DNA of 64,000 nt from Armatimonadota bacterium. GTDB lineage: Bacteria; Armatimonadota; JADLDR01. The translations under genes were made by a program, and so were the position numbers. The DNA lies in the NCBI GenBank assembly GCA_020846535.1, contig JADLDR010000039.1, positions 36,003 through 100,002 on the forward strand, in the 5' to 3' direction. This document shows positions 42,217-50,045 of the stretch, one piece after another; position 1 is the first letter of the stretch, and each line of letters opens with the position of its first letter. The notes under the pieces are model-generated. The model saw nothing but the letters and a program-made list of their open reading frames with translations. It was not told the DNA's origin and did not search any database.

Positions 42217-44349
42217 ATGGACAATCGTTACCGCATCGCCCCGCCGGTCATTCCCCGGGAGGATATTTCCGGCCCCACCGGAGCGCGCCTGCTGCGGCTC
42301 ATGCGTATCCAGGTGGAGCGCGACGCCGCATGGCTGAAGGGGCTGCTGCGCGATGTTGACCCGCAAACAGGTGCGTTTCCGATCCCGCCCCTCGGAGAGT
42401 CGACATGGCCGAGCCATACGCTCAATCACGTCTGCGGCTGCGCCTATATGCTGGCGGCGCTGGCCCTCTTCGACCCGTCGGAGGAGCCGATTCCAGGCCT
42501 GGACGGGCGCGGCCCGGCTGAGTGTGCCCTCGCCCTGATCCGCTCCGGGACCGCCTCCCACCCGATCAGCGGTTCGGCCCTGGCCCGGGAAGATCTCTGG
42601 TGGCTCGAAGGCAACCGGCGCATCCACGCGCTGCGGCTGGAGCATTCACTGGGCATGGGAGCCTGGCTGCTCTGGAACAGGCTCGATCCGGAAACGCAGC
42701 GATTGCTGGCGCGGATGCTGGAATATGATGCTGACCTCTTCAACGATCTGGCTGCGCCGACGCAGTGCCATGACGACACCCAGGCCGAGACCAACGCCTG
42801 GACGGCAGGCGGCCTTGCACTCGCGTGCTGCATGCTCAAACAGCACCCGCACCGGGAGACCTGGCGGCAGCGCGCTCTGGAATGGATGCTCAATTCCTTC
42901 TGCACGGAGGCCGACTGCCTCAGCGAGCGTATCGTCGACGGCAGGCCGCTGCAGGAGTGGCTGCACGGCTCCAACACCTTCCCCGACTATACTGTCGAGA
43001 ATCATGGCATCATCCACCCCATCTATATCGCCGCCTATTCCGAAAAGGTGCGGTCTGCGGTCTGCTACGCCCTTGCCGGGGAGCCGGTTCCCGAAGCGGT
43101 GGCCTTCAACGCCGACCGCACCCTGGACACGCTCCTGCGCCTCAACCAGCCTGATGGCGACCATCTCTACCCACAGGGGTGCGACTATGGCATCAGCCGC
43201 CGCCTGGACTCCTTTCTCCAGGCATGTAATGTGATCCCATTAAGGCCCGACCCTTTGCGCGAGGCCGCTTTCCTGCGGTCCCTGTCGAGCCTGGAGGCGA
43301 TGGCCAAGCGCCGCCCCGGGCTGCGCTTGGCCAGCGAACACGAATTCCCCTTCGACCTCGGCATCGTATGGGGGCTGACCGAAAACTACATGATGCGCCG
43401 ACTGTTCGGCAGCCCGGCAGAGGCTTTCGGCGAGCGGGAGGCGAACGAGGCGCTTGCCGGGGTGCATTTTTCCGAAGGCGGGCGCTTCATCCTTCACCGC
43501 ACCCCGGATACCCTCTCCTCCTTCAGTTGGCACGCGGCCCTGGATCCGCCCGGCTGCATGGGCCTGACCTTCGGCCTCGACCGGGATGTGCTTTGCAGCC
43601 CCCTGCTGCCAGGCAGTTGCCTGGGCGCGCTTGTCGGGGCCGGCGAAGGAGCCTCCCCGATGCGGCTCGTCTGGCAGCAGGTCAGGCCCTGCCGGGACGG
43701 GTTCGGCGTGATGCTGGGCCTCGATCTGTGCGGGGGAAAGGTTCGCCAGCATTCGGCCTTCGTCTCTTTGCCGAACAGCTGGAGCGTCTACCTGGAGGAG
43801 CGGGCGGCCTTGCAGCCGGTGACGCTGGAATCGGCGCAGAGCGGGCGCATCGCCATCTACGACGACACCCGGTGGCCCTTCCAGGACGCCCCGCGCGCAT
43901 TTTACGGGGAAGAAGGGCGACTCGATCCGGAGTCTGCGATGCTCCACCCGGGCGGATGGCTGAACATCGACGACCGGCAGGGCTATGCCGCCCTCGGGTC
44001 GCGTGGCGTTCGCATCGAGAGATTCCCCAGCCAATACGCCACACGCATTCTTTCCTTCCCCACAGCGCCTTCACAGACGACCGCCTATGCCGCCGGGGAC
44101 CGGATCGGCGCGTTCGCCCTGGTGACCTGCCCGCATCACTCTCGCGAGCGGACGGAGGCGCTCTCCCGCATCCTTTCGGAACGGGGCTGGGCGCTCGATG
44201 AGGCCGGCGCTCTGGCGGTCATCGCTGGCGGCTGGCGAGTCCATGCTGTCTTCGATGCGCGGCATCGGATGCTGCGCTCAGGCGGCCCGGTCGTCGAGAT
44301 GCCGCCGTTCAGTGTCGGTTATACAGCCACAGGAGAAAAACTGCCATGA
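42217..44349 (+). CDS. Large heparinase/polysaccharide-lyase-like alpha/alpha-toroid protein
   Basis: 710 residues from ATG 42217, ten bases after AGGAGG. Residues 1-440 look like a helical toroid: LGESTWPSHTLNHVCGCAYM, HSLGMGAWLLWNRLDPETQR, QCHDDTQAETNAWTAGGLAL, PDYTVENHGIIHPIYIAAYS and QPDGDHLYPQGCDYG. A beta-sandwich domain follows (FSEGGRFILHRTPDTLSSFS, CMGLTFGLDRDVLCSPLLPG). This architecture and the Asn-Trp, Asn-His and Tyr-rich central cleft are those of heparinase II/III and chondroitin/hyaluronate lyases; a catalytic Tyr/His pair may lie in ENHG and YPQGCDYG, which is inference. No signal peptide. Its TGA overlaps the ATG of the DUF4838 gene (ATGA), so the two are translationally coupled. 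Confidence 0.72.
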   Translation: MDNRYRIAPPVIPREDISGPTGARLLRLMRIQVERDAAWLKGLLRDVDPQTGAFPIPPLGESTWPSHTLNHVCGCAYMLAALALFDPSEEPIPGLDGRGPAECALALIRSGTASHPISGSALAREDLWWLEGNRRIHALRLEHSLGMGAWLLWNRLDPETQRLLARMLEYDADLFNDLAAPTQCHDDTQAETNAWTAGGLALACCMLKQHPHRETWRQRALEWMLNSFCTEADCLSERIVDGRPLQEWLHGSNTFPDYTVENHGIIHPIYIAAYSEKVRSAVCYALAGEPVPEAVAFNADRTLDTLLRLNQPDGDHLYPQGCDYGISRRLDSFLQACNVIPLRPDPLREAAFLRSLSSLEAMAKRRPGLRLASEHEFPFDLGIVWGLTENYMMRRLFGSPAEAFGEREANEALAGVHFSEGGRFILHRTPDTLSSFSWHAALDPPGCMGLTFGLDRDVLCSPLLPGSCLGALVGAGEGASPMRLVWQQVRPCRDGFGVMLGLDLCGGKVRQHSAFVSLPNSWSVYLEERAALQPVTLESAQSGRIAIYDDTRWPFQDAPRAFYGEEGRLDPESAMLHPGGWLNIDDRQGYAALGSRGVRIERFPSQYATRILSFPTAPSQTTAYAAGDRIGAFALVTCPHHSRERTEALSRILSERGWALDEAGALAVIAGGWRVHAVFDARHRMLRSGGPVVEMPPFSVGYTATGEKLP

Positions 44350-46238
44350 CATCGCTGTGGATCACCGCCGGAGCGATGGGCATTATCGTCCCGGCGGCCT
44401 TTTCGGCGGCCCGGGACGGGACGATGACTCTGGCGCGAAACGGCCAGCCTGCCTGCGCCATTGTGACCGCAGAGACCCCCACCCCTGCCGCCCGCCTGAC
44501 GGCGCTGTAGATTCAATAGATCATAGGGGCGCTGGTTCCGGTGCGGACCGATCAGGAAAAGGCCGATGGGCAGCGCATCCTGGCGGGCGAAAGCGAGGCC
44601 ACCTGCGAACTGGGCTTCAGAGGGGCGGATTTCGCCCCTCAGGAATACGGGATCGCCTTCCAGCCTCAGGCGATGATTCTTATCGGTCGGGACTGGATCG
44701 ATACCGAGGCCAATCGGAGAGCGCAGGGGCGCGATATCGGCAGCCTCACCTTGCAGAGCTTCCGGCAGCGTATCGGCTACTGGAAGACCGTCGGCTATCC
44801 GGAGCGCAGTGTCGGAGAGATGGAACTGCCGGGCGTCTACGACGATCATGGAACCTGTTGTGCGGCCTACGATTTCCTGGAGCGGTTCTGCGGGGTGCGC
44901 TGGTACGGCCCGAGAGAGGTGAATATCGTCCGGCCTTCCCGGAAGACCCTGACGATCCGTGGAAAAGATGTCAGGCGGTCTCCGGCCCTGAAGCACCGGA
45001 ACGCCCTGTCGATGGCGAGCTGGCCTTTCATGCAGAAGCAGTGGGACATCCCATCCGCTCCGGAGCTTTACCTCTACTGGCGTCGCCTGAGGCTGGGCGG
45101 CGAGCCGTGGACGGCCAATCACACCATCTTTCCCCAGACCGTCAAAACCGTGTTCAACGATCCGGAATATCAGGCCCAGGGGCCGGGGCGCAGCTCGCAG
45201 ATCTGTTATTCCCATCCCGAACTCGTGGAGCGGCTGGTGCGGGAAGCCCGCGACTTCTTCGGCGGGAAGCCTCTGCCGGAAGGGCTGAAGGCCATAGGCG
45301 ACTGCTTTGCCATCGTCCCGGACGATAATGCACACTGGTGCGCCTGCGACCGGTACCAGGCGCTGCGAGCGCAGGGAAAGGATGCCGACACAGGGTAGTT
45401 CAGCAGCGGAACGGTCAGCGACTACTGGTTTTCCCTGGTGAATGCGGTCGCTCGACAAGTCCGAAAAACCCATCCCGACCGCTATATCGCCACCCTGGCC
45501 TACTGGCTCTATGCCTATCCGCCCCGCACGATGGACATCGAGCCGAATGTCTCCGTCTCTCCCTGCCTCCTTGTCTGCTACTACCCCAGCCATCCCGGGA
45601 TGCGCAACAACGACACGAAACTCTACCAGGAGTGGCTCCGAAAGGCCAGAGGCCCGATGTTCCTCTGGGTCTACTACCATCATCCGATGGAAGCCGCCCT
45701 GATCCAGGGCTGGAAGTGCTTCCCCAATGTCATGGTTCATGCTTCCGCCCGGGCGGCACAGCGGTTTGTCGCAGACGGGATCCGGGGCGTCTTCCTGTGC
45801 GGGGAGCGTGACCAGCTTGAATACTATGTGCTGATGAAGCTCCGGGACAATCCCCGCCAGGATGTCAACCGAATCATGGACGAGTTCTTCAAGATCTACT
45901 TCGGGGCAGCCGTCGCGCCGATGCGCGAGTTCTACCGCCGCATCGAGGCCGTCGCCTGCAACCCGGAGGACTACCCGCCCGATTACCAGGGGCCTGCCGA
46001 GCGGATCGCCTGGGAACACCTGGGAACGGCCCGCCGGATGGAGAAACTGGGGGCGCTGATGGCGGAGGCGCAGCGCCTGGCGGCTACCGACCTGGAGAAG
46101 AGGCGCGCAGCCCTCTGGTATGAAGGCTTCTGGCAGTGGATGGCCGAGGGCCGCGCCCAGTACCTCCGGAAGCAGCCAGCCCCCATTGAAAAGGCTAAGA
46201 CTTCTCAACGGACAGGAGATGTCTGCCACATTCCCTGA
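44346..46238 (+). pseudogene. DUF4838 protein with three in-frame amber codons and an otherwise intact frame
   Basis: The frame runs 631 codons from ATG 44346 to TGA 46238 without a frameshift. TAG codons occur at 44508, 44517 and 45396. The first two are in the N-terminal segment TAL-x-IQ-x-IIGALVPV, which matches the usual ELQxYxxxITGAxLPV; the third is in DTG-x-FSSGTVSDYWFSLV. After the second, GFRGADFAPQEYGIAFQPQ, YDDHGTCCAAYDFLERFCGV, HTIFPQTVKTVFND, FAIVPDDNAHWCACDRYQ, ATLAYWLYAYPPRTMDIEPN and LWVYYHHPMEAALI all fit DUF4838, a family of putative glycosidases. The first and third ambers align with positions where tyrosine is common. If TAG stops translation, no functional protein is made. 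It is coupled by ATGA to the lyase-like gene. The surrounding codons show no other decay, which is odd for a pseudogene. Confidence 0.8.
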
Positions 46239-46487
46239 ACTTCGAAACCTTCTGTAATATGATCCAGGCTTCGGCCTGCATATCCTTGCGAGGGTAAAGC
46301 CCGAAGCCATCTCCAAACTCACAAAAGCCCGAAGCTCTTTTGATATGTGTAAGACTGGAGATTACCGCGTCGCTTCGCTCCTCGCAGACTGCATCGACTA
46401 TACTGCCTGATGGTTGGCGTTACGCTGGAGATTGCCTTATCGCTGTCGCTCCTCGCAATGACATGCAGGCCGACGCCCTGACGATCA

Positions 46488-46680
46488 TCACTCCGCGTCC
46501 GGGTCTATGCCCATCTCTTTCAGCCGGGCGGCGAGACGTTCGGCGCGAAGGCGTTCCCTTTCGGCGCGTTCTCGCTCCTGGGTGGCTTGCTGATGCGCCC
46601 GTTCTGCCCTCTGGCGTTCCCCTTCGTCTAAGCAGCCCGTCGGGGTCAGGGCGCAGTTTCCCCTGGAACAAGGCCGTAGG
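46488..46680 (-). pseudogene. C-terminal fragment of a Uma2-family gene
   Basis: The frame ending in TGA at 46488 reads DEGERQRAERAHQQATQERE, ERAERERLRAERLAARLKEM and GIDPDAE, the coiled-coil tail and LxELGIDPD end typical of Uma2-family proteins. Just upstream, another frame has KLRPDPDGLL, also typical of the family, so there is a frameshift near 46650. The catalytic part is missing. The rest of the gap 46239-46926 carries repeats: cgaagccatctcc...gaagctct near 46305-46340 (also at 22417), the inverted element at 46674, and the 15-mer at 46797. Confidence 0.6.
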
Positions 46681-46751
46681 GGCGAACCTGGTGTTTGCCC
46701 TGCCCCAGGCGATGGCGGTGGACGGGGCGAACACCAGGTTCGCCCCTACGG
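46674..46751. repeat. 78-bp REP-like element with 27-bp inverted arms
   Basis: Arms at 46674-46700 and 46725-46751 are reverse complements at 26 of 27 positions, with core ggggcgaacctggtgtt. The sequence gtaggggcgaacc...ggttcgcccctac is a frequent intergenic repeat; a related one is at 2361-2432. It directly abuts the Uma2 fragment. Confidence 0.75.
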
Positions 46752-46926
46752 ATCGGCCAAGATCGCTCTACATCTTAACCTTGACTCCAACTGACTTTGA
46801 AACAGCCCTGCAATCTTGCCGATCTCATCGAAATCGCCCGGGGATGTGGTATAATAACTCACTGCCTGCTGATATGTCATTCCATACCGCTTCCCTATTC
46901 ATCACCGGTACGAAAGGAAAATAGAG

Positions 46927-47451
46927 ATGGATTTGCCTCAATTGAAAATGCGCCGCCGCTGCCTGCGGAATCTGCCTTCCCTCTCGCTGCCTGAAGGATA
47001 TACGGCACGAGCCATGCGTTCCGGGGAAGAGATGGTCTGGGCGGCCCTTCTGAACAGCGTGGGCGACCTGGGCGAGTGGACGAAGGAGCGCGTGGACGAA
47101 AACCTACGCGGCCCCATCCCGCCGGATCACGTCTTTTTCATCGCCTCCCGGGATGCGGATGAGCCTGTGGCGACAGCCTGTATCGTCCTCCACCATGACG
47201 AGGACGAAACCGAGGCGGAGGTGGGCTGGGTGGCCGTGCGCCCCGACCACCAGGGCAGAAGGCTCGGCTACTGGGTCTGCCTGTCCGTCCTCCATGAGAT
47301 CCAAAAGATGAATTATGACCGAACCTATCTCCATACCGACGACTTCCGCCTTCCCGCCCTGAAAACCTATCTCAATCTGGGCTTCGAGCCGGACTGCTGG
47401 CACGAAAGCCACAACGAGCGATGGGACAAGATACGAAGCCATCTCGGGTGA
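46927..47451 (+). CDS. GNAT-family N-acetyltransferase
   Basis: 174 residues after AAGGAAAATAGAG. The domain starts with SLPEGYTARAMRSGEEMVWA and has the acetyl-CoA binding strand-turn-helix VGWVAVRPDHQGRRLGYWVC (Q/RxxGxG/A pattern; HQGRRLG) near residues 100-119, and KTYLNLGFEPDCWHESH at the end. GNAT enzymes acetylate amines of small molecules or proteins; there is nothing to show the target. It ends with TGA overlapping a GTG start (GTGA) of the next small gene, so the two are coupled. The start at 46927 fits the spacing; no signal peptide. Confidence 0.88.
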   Translation: MDLPQLKMRRRCLRNLPSLSLPEGYTARAMRSGEEMVWAALLNSVGDLGEWTKERVDENLRGPIPPDHVFFIASRDADEPVATACIVLHHDEDETEAEVGWVAVRPDHQGRRLGYWVCLSVLHEIQKMNYDRTYLHTDDFRLPALKTYLNLGFEPDCWHESHNERWDKIRSHLG

Positions 47452-47717
47452 ATTCAGGATTCAGCCGGAAGAAAGGCTCGGCTGAGGAACTCTCGCGCCG
47501 CGGCCAAGAATTGTGCGACCGTTACCTGCGAGACCAAGTAGAGCCTGAGTACAAGGGCGGATTTTTAGTTCTCGATATCGAAACCGGGGAATGCGAGATC
47601 GCTGCCGATGATCTTATCGCCTCGGAACGTCTTCTCGCTCGCATTCCGGAAGCCCATCGCTACGGCCTTCGTGTCGGTTACCCCGAAGATTACCGGCTTG
47701 GAGGGCGCAGCGCATGA
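47448..47717 (+). CDS. Small conserved protein of a type usually paired with an aspartic-protease-like gene
   Basis: 89 residues from the GTG at 47448, which overlaps the TGA of the acetyltransferase gene. ATG 47421 in the same frame is an alternative. The pattern LCDRYLRDQVEPEYKGGFLV, DIETGECEIAADDLIASERL and GYPEDYRLGGRSA resembles small acidic proteins of cyanobacteria and Chloroflexi (RGQELY..RLR..VE..H.G.FVAIDIETG.YEI), which usually precede a retropepsin-like gene. Exact function is not known, though they resemble antitoxin-like partners. Its TGA overlaps the ATG at 47714 of a truncated partner. That pattern supports the annotation. Confidence 0.65.
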   Translation: MNSGFSRKKGSAEELSRRGQELCDRYLRDQVEPEYKGGFLVLDIETGECEIAADDLIASERLLARIPEAHRYGLRVGYPEDYRLGGRSA

Positions 47718-47761
47718 TCTCCGAAACGATAACAGCCAATCGAGAGACGCGTGAAATATGA
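47714..47761 (+). pseudogene. 15-codon remnant of the partner (retropepsin-like) gene
   Basis: ATGA overlap with the preceding stop, then MISETITANRETREI and TGA. Intact retropepsin-like partners begin MISGxVxxxxEA, so this looks like a 5' stub left after deletion of the remainder. The likeness covers few residues, so confidence is limited. Confidence 0.4.
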
Positions 47762-47801
47762 TGAGGTGCTTTCCGGCAAAATCGAGGCTACCAGAAGGAA
47801 A

Positions 47802-47830
47802 TTGACGACGCTTTGGGTATATAAGATAGT
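47802..47830 (+). promoter_or_regulatory. Probable promoter of the GH130 gene
   Basis: TTGACG (47802-47807) and GATAGT (47825-47830), 17-bp spacer, about 80 bp before the start codon. A hairpin with T-tract lies between it and the gene. Confidence 0.5.
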
Positions 47831-47860
47831 ACGGCCCGAATCGCTATAAAGAGCAAACAA

Positions 47861-47885
47861 GGGCGGGTGATATACCCGCCCTTTT
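47861..47885 (+). terminator. Hairpin with T-tract, terminator or leader attenuator
   Basis: gggcgggt and acccgccc pair around gatat and are followed by TTTT (47882-47885). It lies 24 bp before the GH130 start. It could end transcription from the acetyltransferase operon, or sit inside the leader of GH130. Confidence 0.7.
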
Positions 47886-47909
47886 CCATGACATATCAGG
47901 AGAGTGCTT

Positions 47910-49037
47910 ATGAGCCGATGCAAAGCGCCTGTCGAGCGGTTGAACGGAGGGCAGCCAGTCATCGTCCCGACCGGCAACTGGTGGGAAAACGGGGTGACCT
48001 TCAACAGTGCCGCCGTCTACCTGGAGCGGTCCGAAGAAAACGATCCCCTCATCCGCAGGCTCCTGTCCCTCGACTCTCTGGACGATCCCCGCCTGGCGAA
48101 CGGCGTGGTGGCCTGCCACTACCGCGCCCGCCCCAGGAAAGACCCCGATTTCCTCTGGACGCGCTCCTTCATCGGGCTGGCGGTCTTTACGCCCGAGATG
48201 GAGCCGCTGTGCCGCTATCCCGAGCCGGTTCTGTCGCCCTCCCTCCAGATGATGGATTTCGACCAGTTAGGGGTGGAAGACCCGCGCATCACCAGGCTGG
48301 AGGAAAGCTATTATATGGTCTATTGCGGGGTTTCGGAACACGAAAAGGAAGCCTTCCGAGCGCAGCTTTGTCTGGCCTCCTCGAAAGACCTCCTTCACTG
48401 GGAAAAGATGGGGCCGTGCCAGGGGCATATCAACCTGTCTAACAACAAGGACGGGGTGCTTCTGCCGCAGAAGATCAACGATAAATACGTACTCTTCCAT
48501 CGCCCCATGATCGGCAAGTCCTCCGATTACAGCATAGAGATTGCCCTGTGCGATACGCTCGACGGTCAGTGGAACAACTGCGGCGTCGTGCTGAGCGCCT
48601 ATCGCAACCCGGCGATGAATGATTCCTGGGTGGGGGCCGGTTCCGTGCCGATCCCTCTGGACGACGGGCGGTATCTGACGATCTACCATACCGGCAACTG
48701 GCTCAAAAACGGCCTCCGTCAGTACGACCTAGATGCCGCGATCTTCGATTTCCGGAACTTCTCTTCTCACCACCCGGCAGCCGTTGTCGAAAAGCGCCTG
48801 GAGCCGCTGATGGTCCCTGAAACGGAGGCCGAGGTCAAGGCCCCTTTCTCGGACAGCGTTGCCAACGTTCTGTTTATCTGCGGCTCTTACGAATATCAGA
48901 GATATATCTATATGCTCTACGGAGGCGGAGACACCTACACCCTGGCGGCCCGGATCGAGAAAGAGGCGCTCCTGGACTGCCTGGAAAAGTCCGATAATGC
49001 GAACCCGTATGTTTCTAAAGGTGAATCATCGCCTTGA
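47910..49037 (+). CDS. GH130-like glycoside phosphorylase/hydrolase
   Basis: 375 residues from ATG 47910, six bases after CAGGAGAG; a GTG two codons earlier is unlikely. The five-bladed propeller family signs are VIVPTGNWWENGVTFNSAAV near residue 18, FIGLAVFTPEMEPLCRYPEP, GVEDPRITRLEESYYMVYCG (D of EDPR is the general acid/metal position), KDGVLLPQKINDKYVLFHRP, DSWVGAGSVPIPLDDGRYLT and FIHRRPM-like motifs. GH130 enzymes phosphorolyse or hydrolyse beta-mannosides. No signal peptide: intracellular. Its 3' end overlaps the convergent dehydrogenase gene by 23 bp. A hairpin leader and promoter precede it. Substrate mannoside or N-glycan fragment is inferred. Confidence 0.75.
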   Translation: MSRCKAPVERLNGGQPVIVPTGNWWENGVTFNSAAVYLERSEENDPLIRRLLSLDSLDDPRLANGVVACHYRARPRKDPDFLWTRSFIGLAVFTPEMEPLCRYPEPVLSPSLQMMDFDQLGVEDPRITRLEESYYMVYCGVSEHEKEAFRAQLCLASSKDLLHWEKMGPCQGHINLSNNKDGVLLPQKINDKYVLFHRPMIGKSSDYSIEIALCDTLDGQWNNCGVVLSAYRNPAMNDSWVGAGSVPIPLDDGRYLTIYHTGNWLKNGLRQYDLDAAIFDFRNFSSHHPAAVVEKRLEPLMVPETEAEVKAPFSDSVANVLFICGSYEYQRYIYMLYGGGDTYTLAARIEKEALLDCLEKSDNANPYVSKGESSP

Positions 49038-50034
49038 TCACACCGCCCTCGTAGGAGTCCACCAGGGCGAAGGCTTCCGCCGTCTCCTCCAGAGAGAAGT
49101 GGTGGGTCACATAGGTTCCGGTGTCGAAGGGGATATGAACGGCTCTCTCCAGGGTGAAATTCGAGCGCCGGACATTGACGATCACCAGTTCCTTGCGCCG
49201 GGCGGTGTGGGCATCGAAGCTCAGCCTGTCTTCCACCGGAATGCCGATCACGAGGGCGCGGCCCCCGATGCGCGAAACGGCTACAACGCCGTCCACCGCT
49301 GCCTGTTCGCCCGCGGCCTCGAATGCGGCATCCACCCCGCGTCCTCCCGTCCGTTCCAGGATGCTGCGGGCCGGATCGCCGGCGCTTGGGTCGAACGTCC
49401 GACTGGCCCCCAATCGGCAGGCCGCATGAAGCCTCTCCGGGATAGGGTCCACCGCGTAGATTTCCGAAGCCCCGGCCCGCCGCGCCGCATGGAGAACCGC
49501 AAGGCCGATAGGCCCACACCCGAAGACCGCCACCGTATCGCCGACCCGAAGGAAGGCCAGGTTGACCGCGTGCAGCCCGACTGACAGAGGCTCCGCCACC
49601 GCCGCCGCCTCGAAGGAGACGCTTTCCGCCACCGGGACGCAGTTCCCTTCCGGCATCACGATGTAATCCTGGAGGCTGCCGGGCACGGGCGGGGTGGAGA
49701 GGAATTGCACGTTTTCGCAGATATTCGGGCGTCCCTTGCGGCACCACTCGCACGCGCCGCAGGGAATGGAAGGCTCTATCGCCACCCGCTGCCCTGCCGT
49801 TAAGTCGCCAACCCCCGGCCCCAGGGCCGCCACCTCGCCGGAACACTCGTGGCCCAACACATAGGGAAAAATGACCCGCTTGTCCCCGATGCCGCCGTTC
49901 TTATAATAATGCACATCCGAATGGCAGACCCCTACCGCTTTCACCCGGACCAGAACCTCCCCCGGGCCGGGTTCAGGAACCGGCGCGTCCGCCATTTCGA
50001 ACCGCTTTAACGCTGTGAGAGCGACAGAGCGCAT
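49015..50034 (-). CDS. Zinc-dependent sorbitol/xylitol-type dehydrogenase
   Basis: 339 residues, AGGAGACATCC before ATG. Ligands: C37 in AVGVCHSDVHYYKNGG, H-E in VLGHECSGEV, structural zinc cysteines in IPCGACEWCRKGRPNICEN, catalytic glutamate near EPLSVGLHAV. The nucleotide fold has VAVFGCGPIGLAVLHAARRA followed by YAVDPIPERLHAACRLGA. This is the polyol dehydrogenase branch of MDR. It would convert a sugar alcohol to a ketose with NAD. It is downstream of and 11 bp from the RlmI-like gene on the same strand, and convergent with the GH130-like gene, whose sugar products it might process. Confidence 0.9.
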   Translation of the reverse strand: MRSVALTALKRFEMADAPVPEPGPGEVLVRVKAVGVCHSDVHYYKNGGIGDKRVIFPYVLGHECSGEVAALGPGVGDLTAGQRVAIEPSIPCGACEWCRKGRPNICENVQFLSTPPVPGSLQDYIVMPEGNCVPVAESVSFEAAAVAEPLSVGLHAVNLAFLRVGDTVAVFGCGPIGLAVLHAARRAGASEIYAVDPIPERLHAACRLGASRTFDPSAGDPARSILERTGGRGVDAAFEAAGEQAAVDGVVAVSRIGGRALVIGIPVEDRLSFDAHTARRKELVIVNVRRSNFTLERAVHIPFDTGTYVTHHFSLEETAEAFALVDSYEGGVIKAMIHL

Positions 50035-50045
50035 GGATGTCTCCT

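Noticed and set aside
19453..46238. Global TAG recoding (for example to Gln or Tyr)
   Set aside because: TAG ends about ten intact genes, several directly followed by the next gene's start; reading through would fuse unrelated sequences. Kept only as possible partial read-through.
44346..46238. Pyrrolysine in DUF4838
   Set aside because: DUF4838 is not a methylamine methyltransferase, no pylT or pylS is in the window, and three sites with different expected residues do not fit.
46420..46734. 104-codon minus-strand frame in the repeat-rich gap
   Set aside because: It spans the inverted-repeat element; only the Uma2 tail in another frame looks real.
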